Position numbers and translations under genes: made by a program. A stretch of DNA of 64,000 nucleotides from Bradyrhizobium iriomotense (GTDB taxonomy: Bacteria; Pseudomonadota; Alphaproteobacteria; Rhizobiales; Xanthobacteraceae), in the NCBI RefSeq assembly GCF_030160715.1, contig NZ_BSOW01000029.1:1-64000 (forward strand), in the 5' to 3' direction. Under the pieces are notes generated by a model. The model saw only the letters and a program-made list of their open reading frames with translations. It was not told where the DNA came from and did not search any database. Shown here piece by piece: positions 16,882 to 25,159 of the stretch; the first letter of the stretch is position 1; each line of letters opens with the position of its first letter.

Positions 16882-18489
16882 CTATTCGGACTTGTCGATG
16901 TTCCAGAAGATTGGCGTCGCCGGGCCATCCAGTACGCCGGTGAGCGATTTGCGCCAGCCGCTCGGCAGGAGGTACTGGCCGAGCGGGATGTAGATCACCT
17001 GCTCGTAGGCTTCCTTCTGAATGTCGGCGGCGATCTTCTTCTGCTCGTCGAGCGAGGCCGCACGAACGAACGCATCCTTGAGCTGCTCGATCTTGGCGTC
17101 CTCCGCCCAGCCGAACCAGCCGCCCTTCTTGCCCTGCCCCCCGATCGAGAGATTGGCAATCGGGTTGGAGACGTCAGCCGCGACCCAGTTGGTGAAGAAC
17201 ATGTTCCACCCGCCCTCCTTCGGCGGCTTCTGGCTGGCGCGACGGCTCACCACCGTCTGCCAGTCTGTCGCCTGGAAATCGACCTTGAAGCCGGCATCGC
17301 GCAGCAACTGCGCCGCGACGATCGGCTGCGCCTTCAGCGTGGTGACGTCGCCAGGCCCCATGATCACGACCGGCGTGCCGTCATAGCCGGACTCGGCGAG
17401 CAGCTTCTTGGCTTCCACCATGCCATTGCCCTTCACCAGGGTTTCGGCACCGGCGTCGGTCGCCAGCGGCGTGTCGCACACGAAGAAAGCGCCGCAGATC
17501 TTCTGATATTTGGGGTTGCCGACGAGCGCGTCGAGCACGTCCTTCTGGTTCATCGCCAGCAACGCCGCACGGCGCACTTTCACGTTGTCGAACGGCGGAT
17601 AAAGGAAATTCATCCGCCCGAGCGTCTGGAAACCGAACTTGTTCGAGACCTCGATCGTGAGCTCCTTGTTCGCCTCCAGCACCGGCAGCAAGTCGTAAGG
17701 CAGATTTTCCATGAAATCGATGTCGCCCGATTGCAGCGCGTTCACCGCGGTCTGCGAGTCCGGCATCGTGACCCACTCGACGCGGTCGACCTTCACGACC
17801 TTGCCGCCGGCGGTCCAGCTCGACGGCTCCTTGCGCGGCACGTAGTCGTTGTTCTTCTCGTAGACCGCCTTCACGCCCGGCTGGAATTCGGCCTGCACGA
17901 ACTTGAAGGGACCAGAGCCGATCTGCTCGGGGATCTGCTTGTCCGGCGGCGTCTCGGCGAGGCGCTTGGGCATCATGAAGGCGACGCGCGAGGACGGCTT
18001 GCCGATGGAGTCGAGGACGAGGCCGTACGGCTCCTTCAGCTTCAGCGTGATGGTCTTGGCGTCGGTCGCCTCGATGCTCGCGGTGAAGTCCATCAGCTTC
18101 TGGCCCATGCCGTCGACCTTGGCCCAGCGCTGGAGCGAGGCGACGCAGTCTTCGGCCGTCACGGGCGTACCGTCATGCCACTTCAAGCCGTCGCGCAGCG
18201 TGAAGGTGTAGGTGAGCTTGTCGTCGGAGATCTTCCAGTCCGCCATCTGCGGCTGGATCTTGAAATTCGAATCGGTCGCGATCAACGTGTCGTAAACCAT
18301 ATAGCCATGGTCGCGCGTGATGTAGGCCGTGGTGAAGATGGGATCGATGATCCTGAGGTCGGAGTGCATCACCGCCGTGATGGTCTTGCCGGCGGCAAAG
18401 ACCGGCGAGGCCAGTGCCGTGAGCGCGACAGCCGACAGCGCGAGTTTGGAGACGATCGCGCCGTGTCCCCGGCGCAAGAAGTGGAACAT
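16882..18489 (-). CDS. ABC transporter substrate-binding protein, oligopeptide/dipeptide family (SBP_bac_5)
   Basis: A 535-residue periplasmic binding protein. A Sec signal peptide at residues 1-31 ends in ASPVFA. The mature protein shows the DppA/OppA family layout: DPIFTTAYITRDHGYMVYDTLI, then LTYTFTLRDGLKWHDGTPVTAEDCV, the family signature. I chose ATG 18489, which follows GGAGAG and starts the signal peptide; an in-frame ATG at 18744 is too far upstream. It is divergent from the M20 peptidase and the permease operon, which should be its partners. The substrate is probably a peptide or peptide-like amide. Confidence 0.93.
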   Translation of the reverse strand: MFHFLRRGHGAIVSKLALSAVALTALASPVFAAGKTITAVMHSDLRIIDPIFTTAYITRDHGYMVYDTLIATDSNFKIQPQMADWKISDDKLTYTFTLRDGLKWHDGTPVTAEDCVASLQRWAKVDGMGQKLMDFTASIEATDAKTITLKLKEPYGLVLDSIGKPSSRVAFMMPKRLAETPPDKQIPEQIGSGPFKFVQAEFQPGVKAVYEKNNDYVPRKEPSSWTAGGKVVKVDRVEWVTMPDSQTAVNALQSGDIDFMENLPYDLLPVLEANKELTIEVSNKFGFQTLGRMNFLYPPFDNVKVRRAALLAMNQKDVLDALVGNPKYQKICGAFFVCDTPLATDAGAETLVKGNGMVEAKKLLAESGYDGTPVVIMGPGDVTTLKAQPIVAAQLLRDAGFKVDFQATDWQTVVSRRASQKPPKEGGWNMFFTNWVAADVSNPIANLSIGGQGKKGGWFGWAEDAKIEQLKDAFVRAASLDEQKKIAADIQKEAYEQVIYIPLGQYLLPSGWRKSLTGVLDGPATPIFWNIDKSE

Positions 18490-18605
18490 CGAAGTCTCTC
18501 CTGACGTGAAACTGGTCAAAGGCAGGTTATTGGTTGAGCATTCGGATCGTTCTTTGGGCGAACCAACCTCATGCAATGCCTTTATCTTTTCGAGACTTAC
18601 AGAGA

Positions 18606-18635
18606 GCATCGAAAGCGTCAATCCGCTTTCGATGC
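18606..18635. promoter_or_regulatory. Perfect 12+12 bp inverted repeat, candidate operator
   Basis: GCATCGAAAGCG (18606-18617) and CGCTTTCGATGC (18624-18635) are exact inverted repeats around six bases. The site is midway between the divergent substrate-binding protein gene (start 18489) and the M20 peptidase gene (start 18762), a natural place for a shared operator. The binding protein is unknown. Confidence 0.65.
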
Positions 18636-18761
18636 ATGCCCATGCCGGCGCGCGCACGGGCTCCGCGCTTACATATTTCGCTCTACAACGCATCCCGCCT
18701 ATCGTGTCCTGACTGCCATGCAGCGCGGACCTCGTGCGTTCCAAGCCTGAAGAGACCGTCC

Positions 18762-19892
18762 ATGAATCCAGCCAATCTTCCCTTTGATTCCGAGGTCATG
18801 CTGCAAGGCCTGCGCGCCTGGGTCGAATGCGAAAGCCCGACCTGGGACGCGGTTGCCGTGAACCGCATGCTCGACCTCGCCGCGCGCGACATGGCGATCA
18901 TGGGTGCGACCATCGAACGCATCGCCGGCCGGCAAGGCTTTAGCGGCGTCGTGCGCGCACGCTTTCCGCATCCGAAGCAAGGCGAGCCCGGCATCCTGAT
19001 CGCCGGACACATGGACACCGTGCATCCGGTCGGGACCATCGAGAAGCTGCAATGGCGGCGCGAAGGCAACAAATGCTACGGCCCTGGCATCTTCGACATG
19101 AAGGGCGGCAACTACCTCTCGCTCGAGGCGATCAGGCAGTTGGCCCGCGCGTCCTTCGTCACGCCGCTGCCGATCACAGTGCTGTTCACGCCGGACGAGG
19201 AAGTCGGCACGCCGTCGACCCGCGACATCATCGAGGCGGAGGCCGCGCGCAACAAATACGTGCTGGTGCCCGAGCCCGGCCGGCCCGACAACGGCGTCGT
19301 CACCGGGCGCTACGCGATCGCGCGCTTCAATCTCGAGGCAACGGGGCGGCCGAGCCATGCCGGCGCGACGCTCTCCTCGGGCCGTTCGGCGATACGGGAA
19401 ATGGCGCGGCAGATCCTCGCGATCGACGCGATGACCACCGAGGATTGCACCTTCTCGGTCGGCATCGTGCATGGCGGACAATGGGTCAATTGCGTTGCCA
19501 CCACCTGCACCGGCGAGGCGCTCTCCATGGCCAAGCGCCAGGCCGACCTCGACCGCGGCGTCGAGAAGATGCTGGCGTTGTCGGGCACAACCAATGATGT
19601 GAGTTTCAGGGTGACGCGCGGCGTCACGCGGCCGGTCTGGGAACCTGATGCCGGCACCTTGGCGCTCTACGAGAAGGCGCGCGGGATTGCCCGCGAGCTC
19701 GGCGCCGAGCTGCCGCATGCCAGCGCCGGCGGCGGCTCCGACGGCAACTTCACCGGGGCGATGGGTATCCCGACCCTCGATGGCCTGGGCGTGCGCGGTG
19801 CCAACGCCCACACGCTCGACGAGCACATCGAGGTCGACAGCCTCGCCGAGCGCGGCCGATTGATGGCAGGGCTGCTTGCGACGCTGGAGTAA
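18762..19892 (+). CDS. M20-family peptidase, glutamate carboxypeptidase-like
   Basis: A 376-residue zinc metallopeptidase. Metal-ligand motifs are GHMDTVHPVG near residue 85, the YGPGIFDMKGG block, the catalytic PDEEVG near residue 145, and a late His in ANAHTLDEHIEVDS. The closest family resemblance is to carboxypeptidase G2-type enzymes, which remove C-terminal glutamate from amide substrates. There is no signal peptide, so it acts in the cytoplasm on imported peptides. I chose ATG 18762, since the upstream open frame is not protein-like. It precedes the permease operon by about 200 bases. Confidence 0.9.
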   Translation: MNPANLPFDSEVMLQGLRAWVECESPTWDAVAVNRMLDLAARDMAIMGATIERIAGRQGFSGVVRARFPHPKQGEPGILIAGHMDTVHPVGTIEKLQWRREGNKCYGPGIFDMKGGNYLSLEAIRQLARASFVTPLPITVLFTPDEEVGTPSTRDIIEAEAARNKYVLVPEPGRPDNGVVTGRYAIARFNLEATGRPSHAGATLSSGRSAIREMARQILAIDAMTTEDCTFSVGIVHGGQWVNCVATTCTGEALSMAKRQADLDRGVEKMLALSGTTNDVSFRVTRGVTRPVWEPDAGTLALYEKARGIARELGAELPHASAGGGSDGNFTGAMGIPTLDGLGVRGANAHTLDEHIEVDSLAERGRLMAGLLATLE

Positions 19893-19900
19893 CCATGCCC

Positions 19901-19940
19901 GTCATTCCGGGGCGGCTCGAAGAGCCGAACCCGGAATGAC
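19901..19940. repeat. Intergenic palindrome, GTCATTCCGGGG family (copy 1)
   Basis: GTCATTCCGGGG at the left and CCCGGAATGAC at the right pair around a short GGCTCG/CGAGCC-like core. Five further copies are in this window. The family is widespread between Bradyrhizobium genes as I recall it. Confidence 0.85.
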
Positions 19941-20002
19941 AGCGTGAGATGGTCTGCGGGGCAAAAAACGTCTTGGCTGCATCGCAAAAACGGTGACCCC
20001 AA

Positions 20003-20018
20003 TGGCACGGGAGTTGCT
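20003..20018 (+). promoter_or_regulatory. Sigma-54 (RpoN) promoter of the peptide ABC operon
   Basis: TGGCACG-GGAG-TTGCT matches the sigma-54 consensus TGGCACG-N4-TTGCW at every fixed base, with GG and GC ten bases apart. Transcription should begin near 20030, about 60 bases before the first permease gene. Enhancer-binding control by nitrogen status (NtrC type) is the usual meaning, but no enhancer site was identified. Confidence 0.8.
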
Positions 20019-20088
20019 GGAACGTTAGGCTGGTGGCAAGCTTCCAACGGGCGCCTCGCCAGTTTGACTCTAATCTGACGGATCCAAT

Positions 20089-21030
20089 TTGCTCGGATAT
20101 CTCGTTCGCCGCATCCTCGCCGCAGTTCCCGTGATGGGCGTGGTCGCGCTATTCGTCTTCCTCCTGCTCCGGCTCACCCCAGGCGATCCCGCCGCGATCC
20201 TCGCCGGCGACAACGCGACGCCCGAACGGCTGGAGCGCATTCGCGCCTCGCTCGGCCTCAACGAGCCGCTCATCGTGCAGTTCATCACCTGGATCAACAA
20301 GCTCCTGCACGGCGATCTCGGGACGTCGCTGATCTCGAACCTGCCGGTGTTGAAGATGATCGGCCAGCGCGTCGAGCCGTCGATCTCGATCGCGCTCTCC
20401 ACCATCATCCTCGCCGTCGTCGTCGCCGTGCCGCTCGGCGTGATCGCGGCGTGGAAGCACGGCACCTGGATCGACCGCTTCGTGATGGGCCTCTCGGTGC
20501 TCGGCTTCTCCGTGCCGGTGTTCGTGGTCGGCTACGTCCTGATCGAGATTTTCGCCATCGACCTGCGCTGGGTGCCGGTGCAGGGCTTCAAGAGCATCAC
20601 GGCCGGTTTCGGACCGTTCTTCGAGCGCATCATCCTTCCGACCTGCGCGCTCTCCTTCATCTATATCGCGCTGATCGCGCGCATGACGCGGGCGGCGATG
20701 CTCGACGTGCTCGGCGAAGACTACGTGCGCACGGCGCGCGCCAAGGGCATCGGCGAGGTCGCGGTGATGATGCGGCATGCGCTGCGCAATGCTGCCGTTC
20801 CCGTGATCACCGTGATCGGCACCGGCTTTGCGCTTTTGATCTCCGGCGTCGTCGTCACCGAAAGCGTGTTCAACATTCCCGGCATCGGCCGCCTCACGGT
20901 GGATGCGGTGCTGGCGCGCGACTATCCGGTGATCCAGGCCATGATCCTCCTGACGTCGCTGATCTACGTCGTCGTCAATCTCCTGATCGACCTCGCCTAC
21001 ACGCTGCTTGATCCGCGGATCCGGTACTGA
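20089..21030 (+). CDS. ABC transporter permease, DppB/OppB family
   Basis: A 313-residue inner-membrane permease. It starts MLGYLVRRILAAVPVMGVVALFVFLLLRLTPGDPA, the hallmark N-terminus of the first dipeptide permease, and carries the ATPase-coupling loop YVRTARAKGIGEVAVMMRHALRNA near residue 215, followed by GVVVTESVFNIPGIGRL. About six membrane helices. The start codon is TTG with a weak ribosome site, so early translation may be limited. First gene downstream of the sigma-54 promoter. Confidence 0.92.
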   Translation: MLGYLVRRILAAVPVMGVVALFVFLLLRLTPGDPAAILAGDNATPERLERIRASLGLNEPLIVQFITWINKLLHGDLGTSLISNLPVLKMIGQRVEPSISIALSTIILAVVVAVPLGVIAAWKHGTWIDRFVMGLSVLGFSVPVFVVGYVLIEIFAIDLRWVPVQGFKSITAGFGPFFERIILPTCALSFIYIALIARMTRAAMLDVLGEDYVRTARAKGIGEVAVMMRHALRNAAVPVITVIGTGFALLISGVVVTESVFNIPGIGRLTVDAVLARDYPVIQAMILLTSLIYVVVNLLIDLAYTLLDPRIRY

Positions 21031-21053
21031 GTCAGGGATAAACAAGGTCAAGC

Positions 21054-21941
21054 ATGTCGATCGACAGCCTCCCCGAATCGTCCATTCCGATCACGAGGCC
21101 GCTGCGGCCAAGGTTCGGATTCCTCACCTCGACGCCGATCATCGCCGCCGCAACCATCTGCCTCGCGCTGATCGCGCTGATCACGATCCTCGCGCCGCTG
21201 ATCGCGCCGCATGATCCGGTCCTGCTCGCGCCGTCGCAACGACTGAAGCCCGCCTCCGCGCAATTCCTGCTCGGCACCGACGCCTTCGGCCGCGACCTGC
21301 TCTCGCGCGTGATCTATGGCGGCCGCGTCTCGCTGCTGATCGGCATCGGCTCGGCGGCTCTGTCGATCGCCATTGGACTGGCCATCGGTCTCGTCTCCGG
21401 CTTCTTCAGGCTGCTCGACTCGGTCATGATGCGCGTCATGGACGGCCTGATGGCGATGCCGAGCATCCTGCTCGCGATCGCCGTCGTGTCGCTGTCGGGC
21501 GCCAGCATCTGGACCGTGCTGGTCGCGATCACGATTCCGGAGATTCCACGCGTGGCGCGCCTCGTGCGCTCCGTCGTCCTGTCCGCGCGCGAAGAGCCCT
21601 ATGTGGAAGCGGCGATCTCGGTCGGCTCGTCACTGCCGAAGATCATGTGGCGCCACCTGATGCCGAACACGATCGCGCCGCTGATCGTGCAAGGCACCTA
21701 TGTCTGCGCCTCCGCCATCCTGACCGAGGCCATCCTCTCCTTCCTCGGCGCCGGCATCTCGCCGGAGACGCCGACCTGGGGCAACATCATGGCCGAGGGC
21801 CGCCAATTCTTCCAGATCAAGCCGTCGCTGATCTTCTGGCCGGGCTTACTGCTCTCGCTCGCGATCCTCAGCATCAATCTGATCGGCGACGCCGCCCGCG
21901 ACGCACTCGACCCCCGCATGAAGCAGCGGGAGGGCAAGTGA
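21054..21941 (+). CDS. ABC transporter permease, DppC/OppC family
   Basis: A 295-residue permease with the N-terminal OppC-type region, then LLGTDAFGRDLLSRVIYGGRVSLLIG, the family signature, and the EAA loop YVEAAISVGSSLPKIMWRHLMPN near residue 180. About six membrane helices. It begins 23 bases after the DppB-like gene and forms the heterodimeric channel with it. Confidence 0.93.
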   Translation: MSIDSLPESSIPITRPLRPRFGFLTSTPIIAAATICLALIALITILAPLIAPHDPVLLAPSQRLKPASAQFLLGTDAFGRDLLSRVIYGGRVSLLIGIGSAALSIAIGLAIGLVSGFFRLLDSVMMRVMDGLMAMPSILLAIAVVSLSGASIWTVLVAITIPEIPRVARLVRSVVLSAREEPYVEAAISVGSSLPKIMWRHLMPNTIAPLIVQGTYVCASAILTEAILSFLGAGISPETPTWGNIMAEGRQFFQIKPSLIFWPGLLLSLAILSINLIGDAARDALDPRMKQREGK

Positions 21942-21982
21942 TTGTCTCAAGTGATTGTCTCACCGGCCCTGCCCCTTGTTCC

Positions 21983-22102
21983 GTCATTGCGAGCGAAGCC
22001 AAGCAATCCAGACCGCCTCCGCGGAAAGACTCTGGATTGCTTCGTCGCGGAGCCTGTCATCCGGCCCGCCAGAGGCCGGACCGGGTGGCTCCTCGCAATG
22101 AC
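21983..22102. repeat. Intergenic palindromic repeat, GTCATTGCGAG family (full copy)
   Basis: The element starts GTCATTGCGAG and ends CTCGCAATGAC, with internal AGCAATCCAGA/TCTGGATTGCT arms. It lies inside the ABC operon, between the second permease and the ATPase gene, and would form a large mRNA hairpin there. Half copies occur at 30033 and 37737. Confidence 0.85.
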
Positions 22103-22116
22103 GACGGAGTGATTTG

Positions 22117-23763
22117 ATGACCAACAACGTCCTCGATATCAACAACCTCACCGTCTCCATCGGCAAGACGCCGAACGGACCGAAGATCATCGATGGCATC
22201 TCCATCCAGGTTCGCGAGCGCGAGACGCTGTGCCTCGTCGGCGAGAGCGGATCCGGCAAGTCGGTGACCTCGCTCACCGTGATGGGCCTGTTGCAGAAGG
22301 GCTCGCTGCGGCCGACCGGCGGCAGCGTCAAGCTCGTCGGCGAGGAACTCCTCACTGCGACCGACCGCCGGCTGCGGCAGTTGCGCGCCACGCAAATGGC
22401 GATGATCTTCCAGGAGCCGATGACCGCGCTCAATCCGGTCGTCCCGGTCGGCCGCCAGATCGACGAGGTCCTGCGCGCCCACACCGATCTCGACGCCAAA
22501 GCCCGGCGCAAGCGCATCCTCGAGATGATGGAGCAGGTGCGGCTGCCGCAGGTCGAGCGCATCTTTGCCTCCTACCCGCACCGCCTCTCCGGCGGCCAGC
22601 GCCAGCGCATCATGATCGCGATGGCACTGGTGCTGGAGCCGAAACTGCTGATCGCCGACGAGCCGACCACCGCGCTCGACGTCACCACGCAGAAACAGAT
22701 CCTCACCCTGATCCGCGACCTCCAACGCGATCACGGCACCGCCGTGCTGTTCATCACCCATGACATGGGCGTGGTGGCCGAGATCGCCGACCGCGTCGCG
22801 GTGATGCGGCAGGGCCGCCTGGTCGAGACCGGCACGCTCGATAACGTGCTGCGCAATCCGACCATGGAGTACACCCGCAACCTGCTCTCCTCGGTACCGA
22901 GCCTCGTGCCGCGCCCGGCGCGCCCCGAGACCAAGGAACCAATCGTGCTGGAGGCCAACGACCTCGGCAAAGTCTATCGCGAGCGCACCTTCTTCGGCCA
23001 AGGCCGCGAGGTGGTCGCCGCCGACAAGGTCACCCTTACCTTGCGCAAGGGTCGCACGCTCGGCATCGTCGGCGAAAGCGGCTCGGGCAAGTCGACGGTG
23101 GCGCGCTGCATCGTCCGCCTGATCGACCCGACCTCGGGCGGCGTACGCCTCGCGGGCCGCGAAATCTCCGACCTGTCGCGACGCCTGCTGCAGCCGCATC
23201 GCCAGAAAATCCAGATCGTGTTCCAGGATCCCTACCGCTCGCTCAATCCGCGCGTCAGCGTCGGCGAGAGCATCGCAGAAGGTCCGATCAACTACGGCGT
23301 CTCGCGCGCCGATGCGCTGAAGCGGGCACGCGAGCTCCTGGAGCTGGTCGGCCTGCCGGCGGACGCGGTGTCGCGCTACCCGCACCAGTTCTCGGGCGGC
23401 CAGCGCCAGCGCATCGCCATTGCGCGCGCGCTCGCGCTCGATCCCGACGTGCTCGTCGCGGATGAAGCGGTCTCAGCGCTCGACGTCTCCGTGCAGGCGC
23501 AGGTGCTGGAACTGCTCGACGAGATCCAGAAGCGGCTCGGCATCGCGATCCTGTTCATCACCCACGATTTGCGCGTCGCCGCACAAATCTGCGACGAGGT
23601 CGTGGTGATGCAGCACGGCCGCGTCGTCGAACAGGGCCCGGCAGCCGAAGTGCTGACGCATCCGAAGGAAGCCTACACCAAGTCCCTGCTCGACGCGGCG
23701 CCGGGCCGCGGCTGGGATTTCGCCAATTTCCGGCCGGTGGAAAGCGCGGCGGCAACGGCTTAG
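22117..23763 (+). CDS. Double ABC ATPase of dipeptide/oligopeptide transporter (DppD-DppF fusion type)
   Basis: A 548-residue protein with two complete nucleotide-binding domains. The first has Walker A GESGSGKS near residue 44, signature LSGGQRQR and Walker B LLIADEP. The second has GESGSGKS near residue 325, QIVFQDPYRSLNPR, signature FSGGQRQR and VLVADEA. Each half is followed by the oligopeptide-transporter tail (YTRNLL, YTKSLLDA). ATG 22117 is used; TTG 22114 is immediately before it. One chain therefore replaces the usual DppD/DppF pair. Note Ala instead of Pro after the second Walker B Glu. Confidence 0.94.
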   Translation: MTNNVLDINNLTVSIGKTPNGPKIIDGISIQVRERETLCLVGESGSGKSVTSLTVMGLLQKGSLRPTGGSVKLVGEELLTATDRRLRQLRATQMAMIFQEPMTALNPVVPVGRQIDEVLRAHTDLDAKARRKRILEMMEQVRLPQVERIFASYPHRLSGGQRQRIMIAMALVLEPKLLIADEPTTALDVTTQKQILTLIRDLQRDHGTAVLFITHDMGVVAEIADRVAVMRQGRLVETGTLDNVLRNPTMEYTRNLLSSVPSLVPRPARPETKEPIVLEANDLGKVYRERTFFGQGREVVAADKVTLTLRKGRTLGIVGESGSGKSTVARCIVRLIDPTSGGVRLAGREISDLSRRLLQPHRQKIQIVFQDPYRSLNPRVSVGESIAEGPINYGVSRADALKRARELLELVGLPADAVSRYPHQFSGGQRQRIAIARALALDPDVLVADEAVSALDVSVQAQVLELLDEIQKRLGIAILFITHDLRVAAQICDEVVVMQHGRVVEQGPAAEVLTHPKEAYTKSLLDAAPGRGWDFANFRPVESAAATA

Positions 23764-23806
23764 GTTTCTCCGCGCGCGATGGTGAGAGGTCTCGTGTCTC
23801 CCCAAC

Positions 23807-23832
23807 GTCGTCCTGGCGAAAGCCAGGACGAC
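23807..23832. repeat. Perfect 11-bp stem with GAAA tetraloop
   Basis: GTCGTCCTGGC, GAAA, GCCAGGACGAC. It lies 43 bases after the ATPase stop. There is no U-run. This is a common rhizobial intergenic palindrome as I recall it; it may stabilise the 3' end of the permease-ATPase message. Confidence 0.75.
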
Positions 23833-23986
23833 ACCGCGGATGTGGTCGGTTGCTTCGCTCACAGCGAACTCCACCATTCCCAAAATAGCTTGACGCCATG
23901 CGCGGCGCGATGGCGTCCGTTGCTTGCTCTTGCCGCAAAGGCGCGTAACGTCGTGCATCATTTGACCCAACTGGATCAAGGAACAG

Positions 23987-25159
23987 ATGCCCACCATCGA
24001 CCGCATCGACGGCTACGCCGACGAACTCACCGCCATCCGCCGCGACCTGCACGCCCATCCCGAGATCGGCTTCGAGGAGGTCCGCACTTCCGGCATCGTG
24101 GCCGACAAGCTGAAGAGCTGGGGCATCGAGGTGCATCGCGGGTTAGGCGGCACCGGCGTGATCGGCGTCATCAAGGGCAAGGGCACCAGCGCAAAGCGCA
24201 TTGGCTTGCGCGCCGACATGGACGCGCTGCCGATGGAAGAAAACACCAATCTGAAATGGCGCTCGACCATTCCCGGCCGCTTCCACGGCTGCGGCCATGA
24301 CGGCCACACCACCATGCTGCTCGGCACCGCGCGCTATCTCGCCGAGACGAAGAACTTCGACGGCACGGTGCATCTGATCTTCCAGCCGGCCGAGGAAGGC
24401 CTCGGCGGCGCCCGCGCGATGATCAAGGACGGGCTGTTCGAAAAGTTTCCCTGCGACGAACTCTACGGCCTGCACAACGCGCCGGATCTCAATCTCGGCG
24501 AGATCGCGATCCTGCCCGGTCCCGCGATGGCCGGCGCCGACTTCTTCGACCTCCGCATCAACGGCTATGGCGCGCATGGCGCGATGCCGGAGCGCTCCAA
24601 GGACGCCGTGGTGATCGCAACCACGCTGGCGCAGGCGATCCAGACCATCGTCAGCCGCAACGTCGAGCCGCTCCAGGCCGCCGTCGTGTCGATCACCCAG
24701 ATCCATGCCGGCTCCGCCTACAACGTCATCCCCGGCGAAGCGCATCTCTGCGGCACCGTTCGCGCCTTCGCGGACGACGTGCGCGCGCTGATCCGCGAGC
24801 GCATGCGTACCATCTGCGCCGGCGTCGCCAGCGCCTTCCAGGTCGAGATCGAGGCCGACATCCGCGACGCCTTCGGCGTGCTGGTGAACCAGGTCGAGCA
24901 GTCCAAGGTGGTCGAGGAGGTCGCGCGCACCGTCGTCGATCCCGCCAAGGTGATCACCCGCACCCAGCCAAAGATGGGCAGCGAGGATTTTGCCGACATG
25001 CTGCAAACCATTCCCGGCGCCTATTTCTGGGTTGGCCATGACGGCTCGGTGCCCGTGCACAATCCCGGCTATGTGCTCGACGACAAGATCTTGCCGATCG
25101 GCGCGAGCATGTTCGCCCGCATCATCGAGCAGCGCATGCCGGTCGGTGGCCATGCATAA
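23987..25159 (+). CDS. M20D-family amidohydrolase (hippurate/N-acyl amino acid hydrolase-like)
   Basis: A 390-residue metal-dependent hydrolase. It has the M20D motifs DLHAHPEIGFEE near residue 18, LRADMDALPMEE near 72, the metal-binding HGCGHDGHTTMLLGTA near 100, FQPAEEGLGGA near 135, and a late MGSEDFADML near 330. These enzymes release amino acids from N-acyl derivatives. There is no signal peptide. The stop overlaps the amidase start by eight bases, so the two are co-translated, and both sit downstream of the peptide transporter. Confidence 0.92.
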   Translation: MPTIDRIDGYADELTAIRRDLHAHPEIGFEEVRTSGIVADKLKSWGIEVHRGLGGTGVIGVIKGKGTSAKRIGLRADMDALPMEENTNLKWRSTIPGRFHGCGHDGHTTMLLGTARYLAETKNFDGTVHLIFQPAEEGLGGARAMIKDGLFEKFPCDELYGLHNAPDLNLGEIAILPGPAMAGADFFDLRINGYGAHGAMPERSKDAVVIATTLAQAIQTIVSRNVEPLQAAVVSITQIHAGSAYNVIPGEAHLCGTVRAFADDVRALIRERMRTICAGVASAFQVEIEADIRDAFGVLVNQVEQSKVVEEVARTVVDPAKVITRTQPKMGSEDFADMLQTIPGAYFWVGHDGSVPVHNPGYVLDDKILPIGASMFARIIEQRMPVGGHA

